A DNA stretch of 64,000 nt from contig JAUWNJ010000002.1 of NCBI GenBank assembly GCA_030612725.1, forward strand, positions 1 to 64,000. The letters are read 5' to 3'. Under the pieces are notes generated by a model that was given only the letters and a program-made list of their open reading frames with translations, searched no databases and had not been told where the DNA came from. The first letter of the stretch is position 1. The number at the start of each line of letters is the position of its first letter. The translations under genes were made by a program, and so were the position numbers. Shown here piece by piece: positions 49,969 to 58,887 of the stretch. The DNA comes from Planctomycetales bacterium (GTDB lineage Bacteria > Planctomycetota > Phycisphaerae > SM23-33).

Positions 49969-50268
49969 GCTTGGGTCGCTCGCGTGTTTGGTGGCTGTTG
50001 GAGTTGCTCTGCTCGCCGTGCGAAAAACCCTCCGCATTTCCCCCATTCAGGTTGCCGGCTGATGTCGCCTTGCGCCCGGGCTTCTCGGCCAATTGTAGTG
50101 GGCTTAGCGAGGCTTTTTCGCGAGGAGGCTGTCATGATTCCAGTGCCATTGGAGTGAGAGTCTGTATGTATGGAGTTGTTTGGATTGGTCGGGGCTGTGT
50201 AGGTCCCGGCTGGTACACGAGGAACCCGGCAACAAAGTAGTTGCCGTACTTCAGGAAGGAAACAAAAG
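49969..50268 (+). other. 300-nt leader between riboswitch terminator and first PEP-CTERM gene
   Basis: No domain-bearing gene is seen. A tiny frame of 7 codons at 50134-50157 has a good GAGGAGG site (50122-50128). A 24-codon frame starts at 50166. GCGAGG/CGCGAGG and CGAAAAACCC words could form extra hairpins. AGGAAGGAA (about 50252) precedes the first real gene. The leader is unusually long for the end of a riboswitch unit, so a small peptide or second control element is possible but not shown. Confidence 0.4.
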
Positions 50269-51063
50269 ATGAAAAAGGTATTTGCATTGACAATTGTTAT
50301 GTTTATGGCCGGTAGCGCATGGGCTGGTACCATCGCCACCTTTGACGATCTTTTGCTGGCTTCGGAAAGTTACTGGAACGGTAGTGACGAATCGGGCGGT
50401 TTCACCAGCGGTGATAACTGGTTCACCAACGCCTACAACACTTCATGGCAATCCTGGGACGGTTTCGCCTATTCCAACAAGACCGATACGTCGAGCACCG
50501 GGATGGCGGGGCAATATACAGCCTATAGCGGAAACGGCGCTGGCGGCGGTGTTAACGGCTCGGCCAATTATTCCATTGGTTACATCGGGTACGTTACGCC
50601 ACCCCAGACCTACTTTGGTATCGTTTCAGGTAATTACGCCCAAATTGCGCAAGGAGCGTATTTTACCAACAACGCTTACGCGTATGATTCGATGATGAAT
50701 GGCGATGCGTTCGCCAAGAAGTTCGGCGGCGCCAGCGGCGACGATCCCGACTGGTTCCTGCTAACGATTCACGGACTCGATGCCAACTACGATCGTACCG
50801 GCGATTCCGTCGAGTTCTACCTGGCCGATTATCGTTTCGCCGACAATAACCAGGACTACATCGTTGCCGACTGGACCTGGGTCGATGCGACGTCGCTGGG
50901 TACGGTTTACGGTCTGGAGTTCACGTTGAGCAGTTCTGATGTGGGTGCGTGGGGAATGAACACGCCGGCATACTTTGCGATGGACAATCTGGTCCCCGAA
51001 CCGGCGACGATGTGCCTGCTGGTACTGGGTGGCCTGGCGATGTTGAAGCGTAATCGCAAATAA
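50269..51063 (+). CDS. PEP-CTERM surface protein, DUF4465-like
   Basis: The 264-residue secreted protein has a signal peptide (MKKVFALTIVMFMAGSAWAG). The body carries ATFDDLLLASESYWNGSDESGGFTSGDNWFTN, YFTNNAYAYDSMMNGDAFAKKFGG, SVEFYLADYRF and VYGLEFTLSSSD, which closely fits DUF4465. It ends in a PEP-CTERM sorting signal (VPEPATMCLLVLGGLAML-KRNRK). From memory, DUF4465-type proteins occur in Bacteroidetes B12-uptake loci, some of them B12-binding surface lipoproteins; a profile search would confirm this. Here the gene sits behind a cobalamin riboswitch and next to a Btu-like importer. The inferred role is capture of corrinoids outside the cell, with anchoring by exosortase rather than lipid. 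Confidence 0.8.
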   Translation: MKKVFALTIVMFMAGSAWAGTIATFDDLLLASESYWNGSDESGGFTSGDNWFTNAYNTSWQSWDGFAYSNKTDTSSTGMAGQYTAYSGNGAGGGVNGSANYSIGYIGYVTPPQTYFGIVSGNYAQIAQGAYFTNNAYAYDSMMNGDAFAKKFGGASGDDPDWFLLTIHGLDANYDRTGDSVEFYLADYRFADNNQDYIVADWTWVDATSLGTVYGLEFTLSSSDVGAWGMNTPAYFAMDNLVPEPATMCLLVLGGLAMLKRNRK

Positions 51064-51177
51064 GGAATTTGCTGAAGTTATAAAAAAGGCGCGCCGCGAA
51101 GAGGCCGGACGAACCGGACTTTCCCCGCGACGCAACCAAACCAGCAGTAACTTACTTTACAGAAAGGAAGTGTGCAA

Positions 51178-51945
51178 ATGTTTATCAACAAAATCGCAGT
51201 ATTTACCGTTATTTTAACCGCCGCCTCGTTCGCTTTTGGCGGGCCTTATGCACCAAAGGCAGGGCAGAGCGGCTCAACTGCCATACACATGGACGATGCA
51301 GCCTTCATTGCCTGGGCGACGGGTTACACAAACCTTACCTACGGCGGCAACGTTGATGATACGTGGAAAACGCCTGAAAAGGCCCTCGGAAAGGCGGTCG
51401 GCACGTCATTCGACATCGTCTGCCTCGGCAGAGGCGGCGAGATTACGATGACTTTCGATAAGGCCATTGCCAACGGCCCCGGCTGGGACTTCGCAGTGTT
51501 TGAGAACAGTTTCAGCGATACGTTCCTTGAATTGGCCTACATGGAAGTCTCCAGCGACGGCGTCAACTTTTTCCGCTTCGATAATGATTCACTGACAGCG
51601 GGACCTGTTGGGGGATTCGGGAATATCGACCCAACCGACATTACAGGTCTGGCGGGCAAATACAGACAGGGTTACGGCACGCCGTTCGACCTGGAAGAGT
51701 TGAAGGGCGTCTCGGCCTTGCTGGACGTAAATAAAGTTACTCACGTCAGGATCGTCGATATCATCGGCGACGGCACCTGCCTGGACACGTCCGGGGACGT
51801 GATTTATGACCCGTATCCGACGAGCGGTTCGGCTGGTTTTGACCTGGACGCCGTCGGCGTGATTAACCAGGTTCCCGAGCCGGCGACGATGGTGTTGCTG
51901 GCGCTCGGCGGAATCGGCATGGCGCTTCATCGTCGCAGGAGATAA
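51178..51945 (+). CDS. PEP-CTERM surface protein, possible B12-locus cell-surface protein
   Basis: The start at 51178 follows AGGAAG and gives 255 residues with a signal peptide ([21 protein letters not shown]). The beta-rich body has [59 protein letters not shown] and a glycine-rich end [14 protein letters not shown]. The C terminus is a PEP-CTERM signal ([24 protein letters not shown]). The body resembles secreted jelly-roll-like proteins found beside DUF4465 proteins, from memory. It lies 114 nt after the first PEP-CTERM gene and should share its riboswitch control. Ligand unknown. Confidence 0.75.
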   Translation: MFINKIAVFTVILTAASFAFGGPYAPKAGQSGSTAIHMDDAAFIAWATGYTNLTYGGNVDDTWKTPEKALGKAVGTSFDIVCLGRGGEITMTFDKAIANGPGWDFAVFENSFSDTFLELAYMEVSSDGVNFFRFDNDSLTAGPVGGFGNIDPTDITGLAGKYRQGYGTPFDLEELKGVSALLDVNKVTHVRIVDIIGDGTCLDTSGDVIYDPYPTSGSAGFDLDAVGVINQVPEPATMVLLALGGIGMALHRRRR

Positions 51946-52016
51946 TACAGCGGGGCGGGGCGGGGCGGGGCATGAGCAGCGGCTCGTTCCCGCCCCTGCC
52001 ACCGGATGAAAAACCC

Positions 52017-52772
52017 ATGAAAACGCGGGCGTTTACATTGGTGGAGTTGCTGGTAGTGGTGGCAATCATCGCACTGCTGGTGTCGATCCTTCTGCCGTCG
52101 CTGAGTCTGGCGAAGGAACTGACGCGAAAGGTTACCTGCAAGACCAACATCCGCCTGCTTCAGTTGGGCAACGAGTTTTATCAGGCGGAAAACAACGGAT
52201 GGTACGTTCCAGGAGCAGCCGATTTCGTGGCAAACGAGAACCGTTGGTTCGGCAGCAGGTCCGGAAGCACCGGTCCGTTCGTTGCCGATGACGGCCCGCT
52301 GGCGCCGTATCTGCCGGGCAGCGCCGTCCGCTGCTGCCCGTCTTTCAAGGAATACCTGACCAGTTTTGAAGCCGGCTGCGGCGGCTATGGGTATAACAAC
52401 AACTTCGTCGGCCAGTATCGCAAAGCGCCTGACTATTCCATGAAGACCGACTTGACGGGCAACCGCGCCGAGGCGTTCGCCTCCACCTCGGAGACAGTGG
52501 CGTTTACCGATGCCGCCTTCGTGGACGGGGGCTTAATCGAATACAGTTTCTGTGAATCGCCCCGTTGGCCTGACTGGGACGCCAAGCCGCGACCCAGTAT
52601 TCACTTCCGTCACGTTGGCGCCGTCAACGTCGTCTGGCTCGATACGCATGTTACCGAAGAGACAATGGCCTTTTCCGGAAACGCCGCCTCGGATTATTAC
52701 GAAGGCGTCCCCGCCGATTTCGGTGTCGGCTGGTTCGGGCCCGATTCAAACGAACTGTTCGATTTGGAATAA
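52017..52772 (+). CDS. Type II secretion/pilin-like pseudopilin (H-X9-D type)
   Basis: This 251-residue protein begins with a prepilin peptidase motif and hydrophobic helix (MKTRAFTLVELLVVVAIIALLVSILLPSL), the type IV pilin/pseudopilin hallmark. The C-terminal half has HFRHVGAVNVVWLDTH, a version of the planctomycete H-X9-DG segment. Cys pairs (CCPSF, EAGCGGYGY) lie between. Such proteins are numerous in Planctomycetota and are thought to form extracellular fibres. It is 71 nt downstream of the second PEP-CTERM gene on the same strand, so it may be under B12 control. Confidence 0.82.
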   Translation: MKTRAFTLVELLVVVAIIALLVSILLPSLSLAKELTRKVTCKTNIRLLQLGNEFYQAENNGWYVPGAADFVANENRWFGSRSGSTGPFVADDGPLAPYLPGSAVRCCPSFKEYLTSFEAGCGGYGYNNNFVGQYRKAPDYSMKTDLTGNRAEAFASTSETVAFTDAAFVDGGLIEYSFCESPRWPDWDAKPRPSIHFRHVGAVNVVWLDTHVTEETMAFSGNAASDYYEGVPADFGVGWFGPDSNELFDLE

Positions 52773-52876
52773 TTGGTAGCCGGTAGCCAGTAGTCAATCG
52801 TCAGTAGCCGGTCAAAAAAAGCCTGCTGCTCCGTTTCTTTCCCGGATACTGACTACCGACTACGGGCTACTAACAC
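52773..52876. repeat. Inverted repeat of GGTAGCCGGTAGCCAGTAGTC words
   Basis: AATTGGTAGCCGGTAGCCAGTAGTC and TCAGTAGCC are answered by GACTACCGACTACGGGCTACTAAC ending at about 52874. It lies between the pseudopilin (+) and the 615-residue gene (-), whose stop is in the right arm, and may act as a bidirectional terminator. Confidence 0.7.
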
Positions 52877-54707
52877 TCATCGGTGCGGGGAAGGCCTTGT
52901 TGAAGTTGATTCTCTCGGTTTGGCATTGTTGGCGTAGTCGCTCGGCGATGAGGGGGTAAATCTCCTGCTGCATCGTCGGCGAGAGTGCATTGTAGAGTTT
53001 TGCCTTGGTAATGAGGGGGATTATCAGCCCGACGGCACGAGGCTGGAGGAGCATTCTTATCAGGAAGTCCCGCTCGATTTTTCTGAACGATTGTGGTTTG
53101 AACCGCGCCTTACCGGCGACGTCCTTGTAATACGCCCGATGGACCCGCCTGGCGAGCGCCCTGCCACGGCGGTAACCGTCATGGTTTCCCCCAGCCAATG
53201 CGCGATATGCCCTGCGGAGAGCACCGCCAATAAGGGCGTTGCTCATCTCGGTTGACGGGACGCCGGCTTGACGCCTCTTCTCGCGGACAAAAGCGTGAAG
53301 GTCAAGTTTATAAATAGCACCTTTGGCCTTCAGCGTGTTCTTGATTTCGCTGTAGTAATACTCCGCCCTTTTTTCATGCCCGCCGAAATACATCTGCTGA
53401 ATTGCGTTGGAGAGGTAAGTCATGTGTCCGTTGAGGAGCACGTTCTTGTTCGAATTGATGTCGCCGGGTTCACCGGATGGTTTCCTGACGAGTATTTTTC
53501 CGCCCTTGAGATATTCACGGTGTACCGCCTCGACGAAACGCCAGTCAGGCAGGAAATCGACGTACGGTTCTTCCGGGTTGTCTTGGTTATAGGTGCAATA
53601 AACCTGCCCGGTCCGCGTCAGCGACTTCAACCCGCCCAGAAAGGTTCGGTCGGTGTTAAGGGCGTTTATACCGGCCAGACCCTTGCCCTCTGCCTTGTGC
53701 AGCCCCAGCGTCGCCCAGTAAATGGCGTGTGAGTTGACGTTCCGCCAGTCCATGGGTCCGTAACGCTCCATCAGTTCGAGCATCCAGTTCGGATCCATGC
53801 GATATTTTTCGACGAGGACTTTTCGCCGGACGAACGCCAGAACTTTCGCACGCGCGTCGGATAATTCCACGGATCGCATAAGGCCGGCGATTGGTTTGTC
53901 TTTTTCGCTGGGTTCATTGGCCAACCATTCCGGCGGCGAAACCGACGAGTCGCCGCTGTAACGGTTGTAGTAATTCAGAAATGCCCCATCGGGTTTCACG
54001 TCGAAGCCGGCGAGGCGTTTGACGAAATCGGCTGACGATGCGTCTTTTTCGAGGTTGGCGAGGGTTTTGGGGGCATCGGCAATCAGGCGAAATGCTTCGA
54101 TAGCGGCGTCCGGCGTATCTGAAAAGGGCGGCGCGCCGAGAACGTGGTTCATCTCACCGGCCCAGCGACGCTTATAGACCATGTGCATATCGTCGGTGTA
54201 CTGCCCCATCTTGGAGAAGTATATCCACGCCAGTTCCTTGTAGAGCAAGAGGTTATCCGGATTGTAATACAGCCCCCTGTCCCGCAGCAGGCGGATTCCG
54301 TTGGATACCCACATCCAGCGTTCGTCCGGCGTGTGGGTGGCTACGGAGATATTCCAGGCCATATCCCATGCGTGGAACGACCATACGCCGGGAAAGTGAG
54401 GCGATAAGTCGCAGATAAGGTCCCGCAACTGCTGTGCGTCGAAGAATTTTCCATCTTCCTTGAGTTGTTGGGATCGCAGCCAGAGATACGTCAGCATCGG
54501 CGCTCTCAGTCCGCCCGGAGCGACCTGCAACAACACGGTTCGCGGATTCTTGGCGATGCTTTCGTCGGAAGTAACGGTCAGAAGTTTCAGCCTGACACGC
54601 TGGGATTCGATAGACCCACTTAACATGGCTGCACCGGTCAGGGCAACCCCAGCCACTATCAGCATCACAAGTTGTATAAGACGTTCTCGTAACATAATAA
54701 AAGACAA
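52860..54707 (-). CDS. Membrane-anchored hypothetical protein of the SPFH/ABC cluster
   Basis: The 615-residue protein has an N-terminal membrane helix (about residues 12-30, IQLVMLIVAGVALTGAAMLSG) and a large extracytoplasmic helical body. The body contains LRSQQLKEDGKFFDAQQLRDLICDLSPHFPGVWSFHAWDMAWNISV and similar TPR-like stretches. A basic region (RRGRALARRVHRAYYKDV) lies near residue 520. No domain is recognised; TPR-like proteins of this kind occur in planctomycetes. It is the last gene of the minus-strand SPFH/ABC operon, after a repeat-containing 60-nt gap. The start could be 54707 or 54695. Function unknown. Confidence 0.65.
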   Translation of the reverse strand: MSFIMLRERLIQLVMLIVAGVALTGAAMLSGSIESQRVRLKLLTVTSDESIAKNPRTVLLQVAPGGLRAPMLTYLWLRSQQLKEDGKFFDAQQLRDLICDLSPHFPGVWSFHAWDMAWNISVATHTPDERWMWVSNGIRLLRDRGLYYNPDNLLLYKELAWIYFSKMGQYTDDMHMVYKRRWAGEMNHVLGAPPFSDTPDAAIEAFRLIADAPKTLANLEKDASSADFVKRLAGFDVKPDGAFLNYYNRYSGDSSVSPPEWLANEPSEKDKPIAGLMRSVELSDARAKVLAFVRRKVLVEKYRMDPNWMLELMERYGPMDWRNVNSHAIYWATLGLHKAEGKGLAGINALNTDRTFLGGLKSLTRTGQVYCTYNQDNPEEPYVDFLPDWRFVEAVHREYLKGGKILVRKPSGEPGDINSNKNVLLNGHMTYLSNAIQQMYFGGHEKRAEYYYSEIKNTLKAKGAIYKLDLHAFVREKRRQAGVPSTEMSNALIGGALRRAYRALAGGNHDGYRRGRALARRVHRAYYKDVAGKARFKPQSFRKIERDFLIRMLLQPRAVGLIIPLITKAKLYNALSPTMQQEIYPLIAERLRQQCQTERINFNKAFPAPMSVSSP

Positions 54708-54767
54708 GGACCAGGGATTAGGGACTTGGGACTAGAAAAGAAGAAATCCGCAATCCGCAATCCGCAA

Positions 54768-56297
54768 TTAATTTATTCCTGCCAGTTCTCTTCGTCTGAA
54801 TATAAGCCATCCGATAACCAGGGTTAATAGTGTTCGCAGACCTATACCTGCCTGTATTTCCAGACCCATCGTTTGCCAAAATCGACCCGAATCGGTTCCG
54901 GGTTGTTTGAATGTTACCAGGTACTCCCTTAGCAATGTTTTCGGGGCGATATACTCGCCATCGACCAGCGAATCGGACGCCGATGTTCTCGATAATGTCG
55001 GAACGGCTACGAATATACCTTTGACGAGGTAGTGACTGAAGTATTCGAATGTGGACGGTTCGGTTTTTTTCGGCAGGCGCGTCGCGTCCTGGATAAAACC
55101 GCTCGCCATTCCGGTTGTGAAAATCATCATTACCGCCAGGCACGTAATCGGGAACGACAAGAACACGCCGAACAACACCGAGACCGCCGCAAGGAACATC
55201 AGCCGGAGCAGTATCAACAGACCCGCGCGAACAAGGTTGCTCTCGAAACTACCGACGCGCTGGAGAACGACAACGTCTCCCGGCTGGATTTTCACGATAG
55301 TCCCCGGCTGGAGATTGATGTAGAAGACTGTCAGTCGCCCTTCTTTGCTGACCAGCCGTGGATCGAGCATAAAGGACGAGGTCATTTTCGCCGAGTCGCT
55401 TCGATATTGAGGCGGGCCTGTGGGTCCGTCAGGATTGACTATCTGCCATGCGCCGGCGAGGGTTGTCTTGCTTGACTTGAAAGGGTTGAGTTTATATCGG
55501 ATCTGTAGCAGCGATTCATCGGCAGAGGCGGGTTTCAGACCGGTGAAGGTTAATCCGATTGCTTTTCCGGTTTGGGCCTGTCTGGCCTCTTCGGTAATTT
55601 GTTCGCGCAGAACGAGCTCGATTTCTCTAAATGCTTTCTGACGCATTTTGGGGTGGTCGAATACTTTTTCGGCTTTGGCTTCGTCGGGAACCATTTTTTT
55701 AATGTAGTCCCGAATGAGGTTGTCTTTTCCTTTTTCTTCGATGAGTTGTTTTATTTTTTGCTGAAGCGTCTTTTCGATGTTCGGCGGTTCCGGCAGGTAA
55801 GTTTCGCGTGCGGCGAAAATTTCGTTTTCCACACCAAGGCGATCGGGGTCCATTTTTTTTCGCTGCATCAGACTCGATACTGATTTGCGTTCGATTCGCG
55901 TCGGTTGCTTGCGAATATGCTGCGAGAGCAGGTAAATAGAGCCCAATGCCATTACCAGCAACAATCCCATCATGCCAACCACGCCGCACCATCGCCCAAG
56001 CACGTACTGCCATCGGGCGAGGGGTTTGCTCACGACGGTGAAGACGTACTTGTGGCGGATGTCGGCGGTGATGATGCCGGTTGTCAGGAAAATCGTTATC
56101 AGGCACAGAAGCAGTTGCGTCAGTGAGATGCTGTAGGACAGGAATGTCTGGATTCTGCCTTTGAGCGTACCGTCGCCGGTCATCTTGAATCCGATACCGA
56201 GTACGCAAACTACCAGGAGCACGCAGAAGACCACCATTATCCTGGTGCGCAGGCACTGGATGAAGGTTTGACGAGTAACTGCCCAAATGTTACGCAT
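54768..56297 (-). CDS. ABC-2 type transporter permease with large extracytoplasmic domain
   Basis: The 509-residue protein starts MRNIWAVTRQTFIQCLRTRIMVVFCVLLVV. It has ABC-2 permease helices at the N-terminal end (residues 20-125) and C-terminal end (365-505). Between them (about 135-360) is a soluble domain with long charged helices. TGIITADIRHKYVFTVVSKPLARWQYVLGRW is the characteristic ABC-2 segment near the second helix pair. It follows the ATPase gene by 3 nt and should form an exporter with it. Its substrate is unknown. Confidence 0.82.
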   Translation of the reverse strand: MRNIWAVTRQTFIQCLRTRIMVVFCVLLVVCVLGIGFKMTGDGTLKGRIQTFLSYSISLTQLLLCLITIFLTTGIITADIRHKYVFTVVSKPLARWQYVLGRWCGVVGMMGLLLVMALGSIYLLSQHIRKQPTRIERKSVSSLMQRKKMDPDRLGVENEIFAARETYLPEPPNIEKTLQQKIKQLIEEKGKDNLIRDYIKKMVPDEAKAEKVFDHPKMRQKAFREIELVLREQITEEARQAQTGKAIGLTFTGLKPASADESLLQIRYKLNPFKSSKTTLAGAWQIVNPDGPTGPPQYRSDSAKMTSSFMLDPRLVSKEGRLTVFYINLQPGTIVKIQPGDVVVLQRVGSFESNLVRAGLLILLRLMFLAAVSVLFGVFLSFPITCLAVMMIFTTGMASGFIQDATRLPKKTEPSTFEYFSHYLVKGIFVAVPTLSRTSASDSLVDGEYIAPKTLLREYLVTFKQPGTDSGRFWQTMGLEIQAGIGLRTLLTLVIGWLIFRRRELAGIN

Positions 56298-56300
56298 AAG

Positions 56301-57506
56301 TCAGCGGTCCTCCGAGCCGTCACCATGGGTTAGTTCGTCGATTACGCTGCGATCAACCGCCTCGTCGGTTCGTCGCTCAATTTTTGGCGTTGGCCGAGTT
56401 GCTTCCGATTGGGGCAGCGGCGATTTCGCTTCTTCGGCCTCGCTCATCAGCTCGGCGATAACGCCGCTGTCGGGTTTTGGTTGGCTTGGCAGCGGCGATG
56501 GTGGAGGCTTATCCGTTACCGGCGTTACCGTTTCCGGGCCGGCGAGGAGTTCTTCGATTACCTTCCGTCCGGTTTCTTCCGGTGAAGCGCGGAGGAATTG
56601 GGCCACTTCCCCCGTCTTAACAGAATCAGCCGTCCGATAACGGGTCTGGGCCTGGCGAACGATTCGCAGGAACAGGGCCTCGAGTTTGTCTTTCGGGCTT
56701 TCGATGGAAATGACCTGTGTATCGGACTTAGCCAGAACGCGGCGGACCGCGTCACGGGTGGCGTCGTCGAGCCGCTCCGTAACAATTTGCGTCAGGCTTG
56801 CCTGGCTGAGAAGGTCTTCCAGCGTTCCTTCCGTGCGGAGTTGTCCGGCGAAGAGTATCCCGACGCGGTCGCAGACGTCCTCGGTATCAGCCAGAAGATG
56901 CGAGGAGAGGATGAGGGTCTTTCCTCTCCGGCTCAATTCCGTGATGAGGTCTTTGAACTGCCTGGCGGCCAGCGGGTCCATACCACTGGTCGGTTCGTCG
57001 AGAATGAGCAGGTCCGGGTCGTTTATCAGCGCCTGGGCCATTCCGATTCGCCGCTGCATCCCCTTGGAATATTCACCGATCCGACGATAGGCGGAACCCG
57101 TCAGCCCGACCATATCCAGAAGCATTCCGATCCGCCGTTTTCGTTCCTTGCGCGGTTGCCCGAAAAGCCGACCGTAGTAGTCCAGCGTCTCGTTGGCGTC
57201 GAGGAAGGGGTACAGATACGATTCTTCGGGAAGGAATCCGATCCGGGCCTTGGTTCGCACGTCGGACGGGCTTGCCCCGAAAACCGTTACCCGTCCGCGT
57301 GTGGGATAGAGCAGCCCCAGTATCATCTTGAGCGTAGTCGATTTTCCCGACCCGTTCGGGCCTAGCAAACCATAGACCTCGCCGGAGCGGATGTTCAGGT
57401 CGAGGCTTTGCACAGCCGTGACTTTCTCGCGCAACCAGAAGTCGCGGAACACCTTAGTAAGCCCGGTAGTGCGGACGACGTCGTCGTTATTTTTATCTGC
57501 TGACAT
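56301..57506 (-). CDS. ABC-2 transporter ATP-binding protein
   Basis: The 401-residue ATPase has Walker A GLLGPNGSGKSTTLKMIL (about 48-65), FLPEESYLYPFLDANETLDYYGRLFG, signature YSKGMQRRIGMAQALINDPDLLILDEPTSGMD and the switch His in LSSHLLAD. It is the CcmA/DrrA class, which pairs with ABC-2 permeases. Past residue 300 is a Pro/Ser-rich extension with acidic helices that is not typical of the family. It lies between an SPFH gene and the permease, 3-10 nt from each, so all are co-transcribed. Confidence 0.93.
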   Translation of the reverse strand: MSADKNNDDVVRTTGLTKVFRDFWLREKVTAVQSLDLNIRSGEVYGLLGPNGSGKSTTLKMILGLLYPTRGRVTVFGASPSDVRTKARIGFLPEESYLYPFLDANETLDYYGRLFGQPRKERKRRIGMLLDMVGLTGSAYRRIGEYSKGMQRRIGMAQALINDPDLLILDEPTSGMDPLAARQFKDLITELSRRGKTLILSSHLLADTEDVCDRVGILFAGQLRTEGTLEDLLSQASLTQIVTERLDDATRDAVRRVLAKSDTQVISIESPKDKLEALFLRIVRQAQTRYRTADSVKTGEVAQFLRASPEETGRKVIEELLAGPETVTPVTDKPPPSPLPSQPKPDSGVIAELMSEAEEAKSPLPQSEATRPTPKIERRTDEAVDRSVIDELTHGDGSEDR

Positions 57507-57515
57507 GGCGATTGC

Positions 57516-58877
57516 TCATCGCGGGCGTCTCTTGCCCGGTTTGTTTTCCCTTTGCTGCCCCTGTTGCATTTTCAGTCGTTCATTATCCCTTCGTCTTGCA
57601 GCCTGGGGATCCATTCCGAGCCTCCAGACAAACTTCTCTCCCGGCGTGAGATAGAACTTCAGCATTGTTTTGGAAGTGAGTATTTCTTCTTTTGCGTCCG
57701 CCCATTTTCGAGAGATCATCAATTTCGGTGAGGCATTGAATTTAGGAAGCAATTCTTCAAATGTTTTCGCCCTGGACTTTATGCGGAGGCGTATGCTGAC
57801 ATTGTATCTTCTGGCGTCCTCGATAATTCTAGAGGCTTGGCCTTTGGCCTTGTCGGAGACCAGCAGGTTGATTTCTTTGAGCAGTTTATCGGCTTTTGCC
57901 TGTTCGCCGTTTTCGCGTGCCTTGGCGTACTGTTTCAGTAGCGGGGTCTTTTTGCTTCGTGTTCGCCCTGTGGGGTCTTCGACGAGGTCTTTCCAGATGT
58001 CGCCGACGGCTCCGCTGAGGATTGCAATTGCCTCACCCTCGGCACTATGTATCAGCGTGTCTTTTTCCTGTCGTGCCGTGTTGACGGCTGCGAAGGCCGC
58101 CCTGGCTGCGAGCGGCGGGATGGGTGGCACGGTCTTCACGTAAGAAAGCCAGATTCCGCTTTCCATCGCGTCAAGACGTTGTTGACCGATTTTCCTAATG
58201 GCTTCGCCGAACTCGTCCTCGTTCTTTTTATCGTCGCCCTTGTCGTCGCCGACCTTTCCTGCCTTGAGTATCAAATCCACCGTCAGCGTTGATGCGACGC
58301 GGATCGCGGCGTTGCAGACTGCCGATCGGACAATCTCGTTTGGGTCGATGACGCCCGAAACGTAGTCGATAACAGACTCGGAATCGAGTTTGTTGTTCTT
58401 GTATCCGATTCTGTAGTAGCAGGTGAATTTCACATGGACCAGTGCGCGGTCGCCCGTGAGCAGCGCGCCGTCCCATCCCGGACGAATTCCCTCTTTTGGC
58501 GCCTTACGTTCGTTGATCGGTATCAGGGCTTCTCTGGCCGTCGCGTATGGCCAGAAATCCTTGATTTCCAGTTGTTGTTCTCCCGTCGGGATTTTTTCGA
58601 CCCGACCGACGGGTTCCGGAAGGGACCATGCCAACCCTTTCCCGAGAACGCGGGATATTCCTTCACCCTGGATTTTCCCGAAAAGCAGTCTTATCCCACA
58701 CTCGCCGGACTCGATTTCGGACAGCCCCGTCAGCAGAAATAACCCAACCACGAGGACCATAAAGATCGACAGCAGGCGGAAACTCAGCCTGAGCGCGTCG
58801 GCCAGAGATTTTCCGGCAAGATCCGTCGGTCCACCGGCGGCGGGGTCCGAAACATTCTGTTTTTTTTCTTCTTCCAT
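57516..58877 (-). CDS. SPFH/Band 7 domain protein, HflK/HflC-like (third of three)
   Basis: The 453-residue protein has an N-terminal membrane helix (about 32-50, LLSIFMVLVVGLFLLTG) and an SPFH domain (IESGECGIRLLFGKIQ ... WSLPEPVGRVEKIPTGEQQLEI). A long helical region follows. A C-terminal part rich in Lys/Arg ends in GQQRENKPGKRRPR. SPFH proteins form ring-like cages over membrane complexes, and E. coli HflKC encloses FtsH. This one is the most divergent of three consecutive SPFH genes. It has a KAGKVGDDKGDDKKNEDEF charged insert. Confidence 0.82.
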   Translation of the reverse strand: MEEEKKQNVSDPAAGGPTDLAGKSLADALRLSFRLLSIFMVLVVGLFLLTGLSEIESGECGIRLLFGKIQGEGISRVLGKGLAWSLPEPVGRVEKIPTGEQQLEIKDFWPYATAREALIPINERKAPKEGIRPGWDGALLTGDRALVHVKFTCYYRIGYKNNKLDSESVIDYVSGVIDPNEIVRSAVCNAAIRVASTLTVDLILKAGKVGDDKGDDKKNEDEFGEAIRKIGQQRLDAMESGIWLSYVKTVPPIPPLAARAAFAAVNTARQEKDTLIHSAEGEAIAILSGAVGDIWKDLVEDPTGRTRSKKTPLLKQYAKARENGEQAKADKLLKEINLLVSDKAKGQASRIIEDARRYNVSIRLRIKSRAKTFEELLPKFNASPKLMISRKWADAKEEILTSKTMLKFYLTPGEKFVWRLGMDPQAARRRDNERLKMQQGQQRENKPGKRRPR

Positions 58878-58887
58878 GTCTGCGTTC

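Noticed and set aside
50166-50240. 24-codon frame in the riboswitch leader as a real gene
   Set aside because: Weak start region, no domain, and the leader is probably non-coding; mentioned only as part of the leader.
43483-52772. TonB-dependent B12 receptor (BtuB) in the cobalamin locus
   Set aside because: No plug or barrel-type sequence is encoded here; the surface proteins are PEP-CTERM type, so the receptor must be elsewhere or absent.
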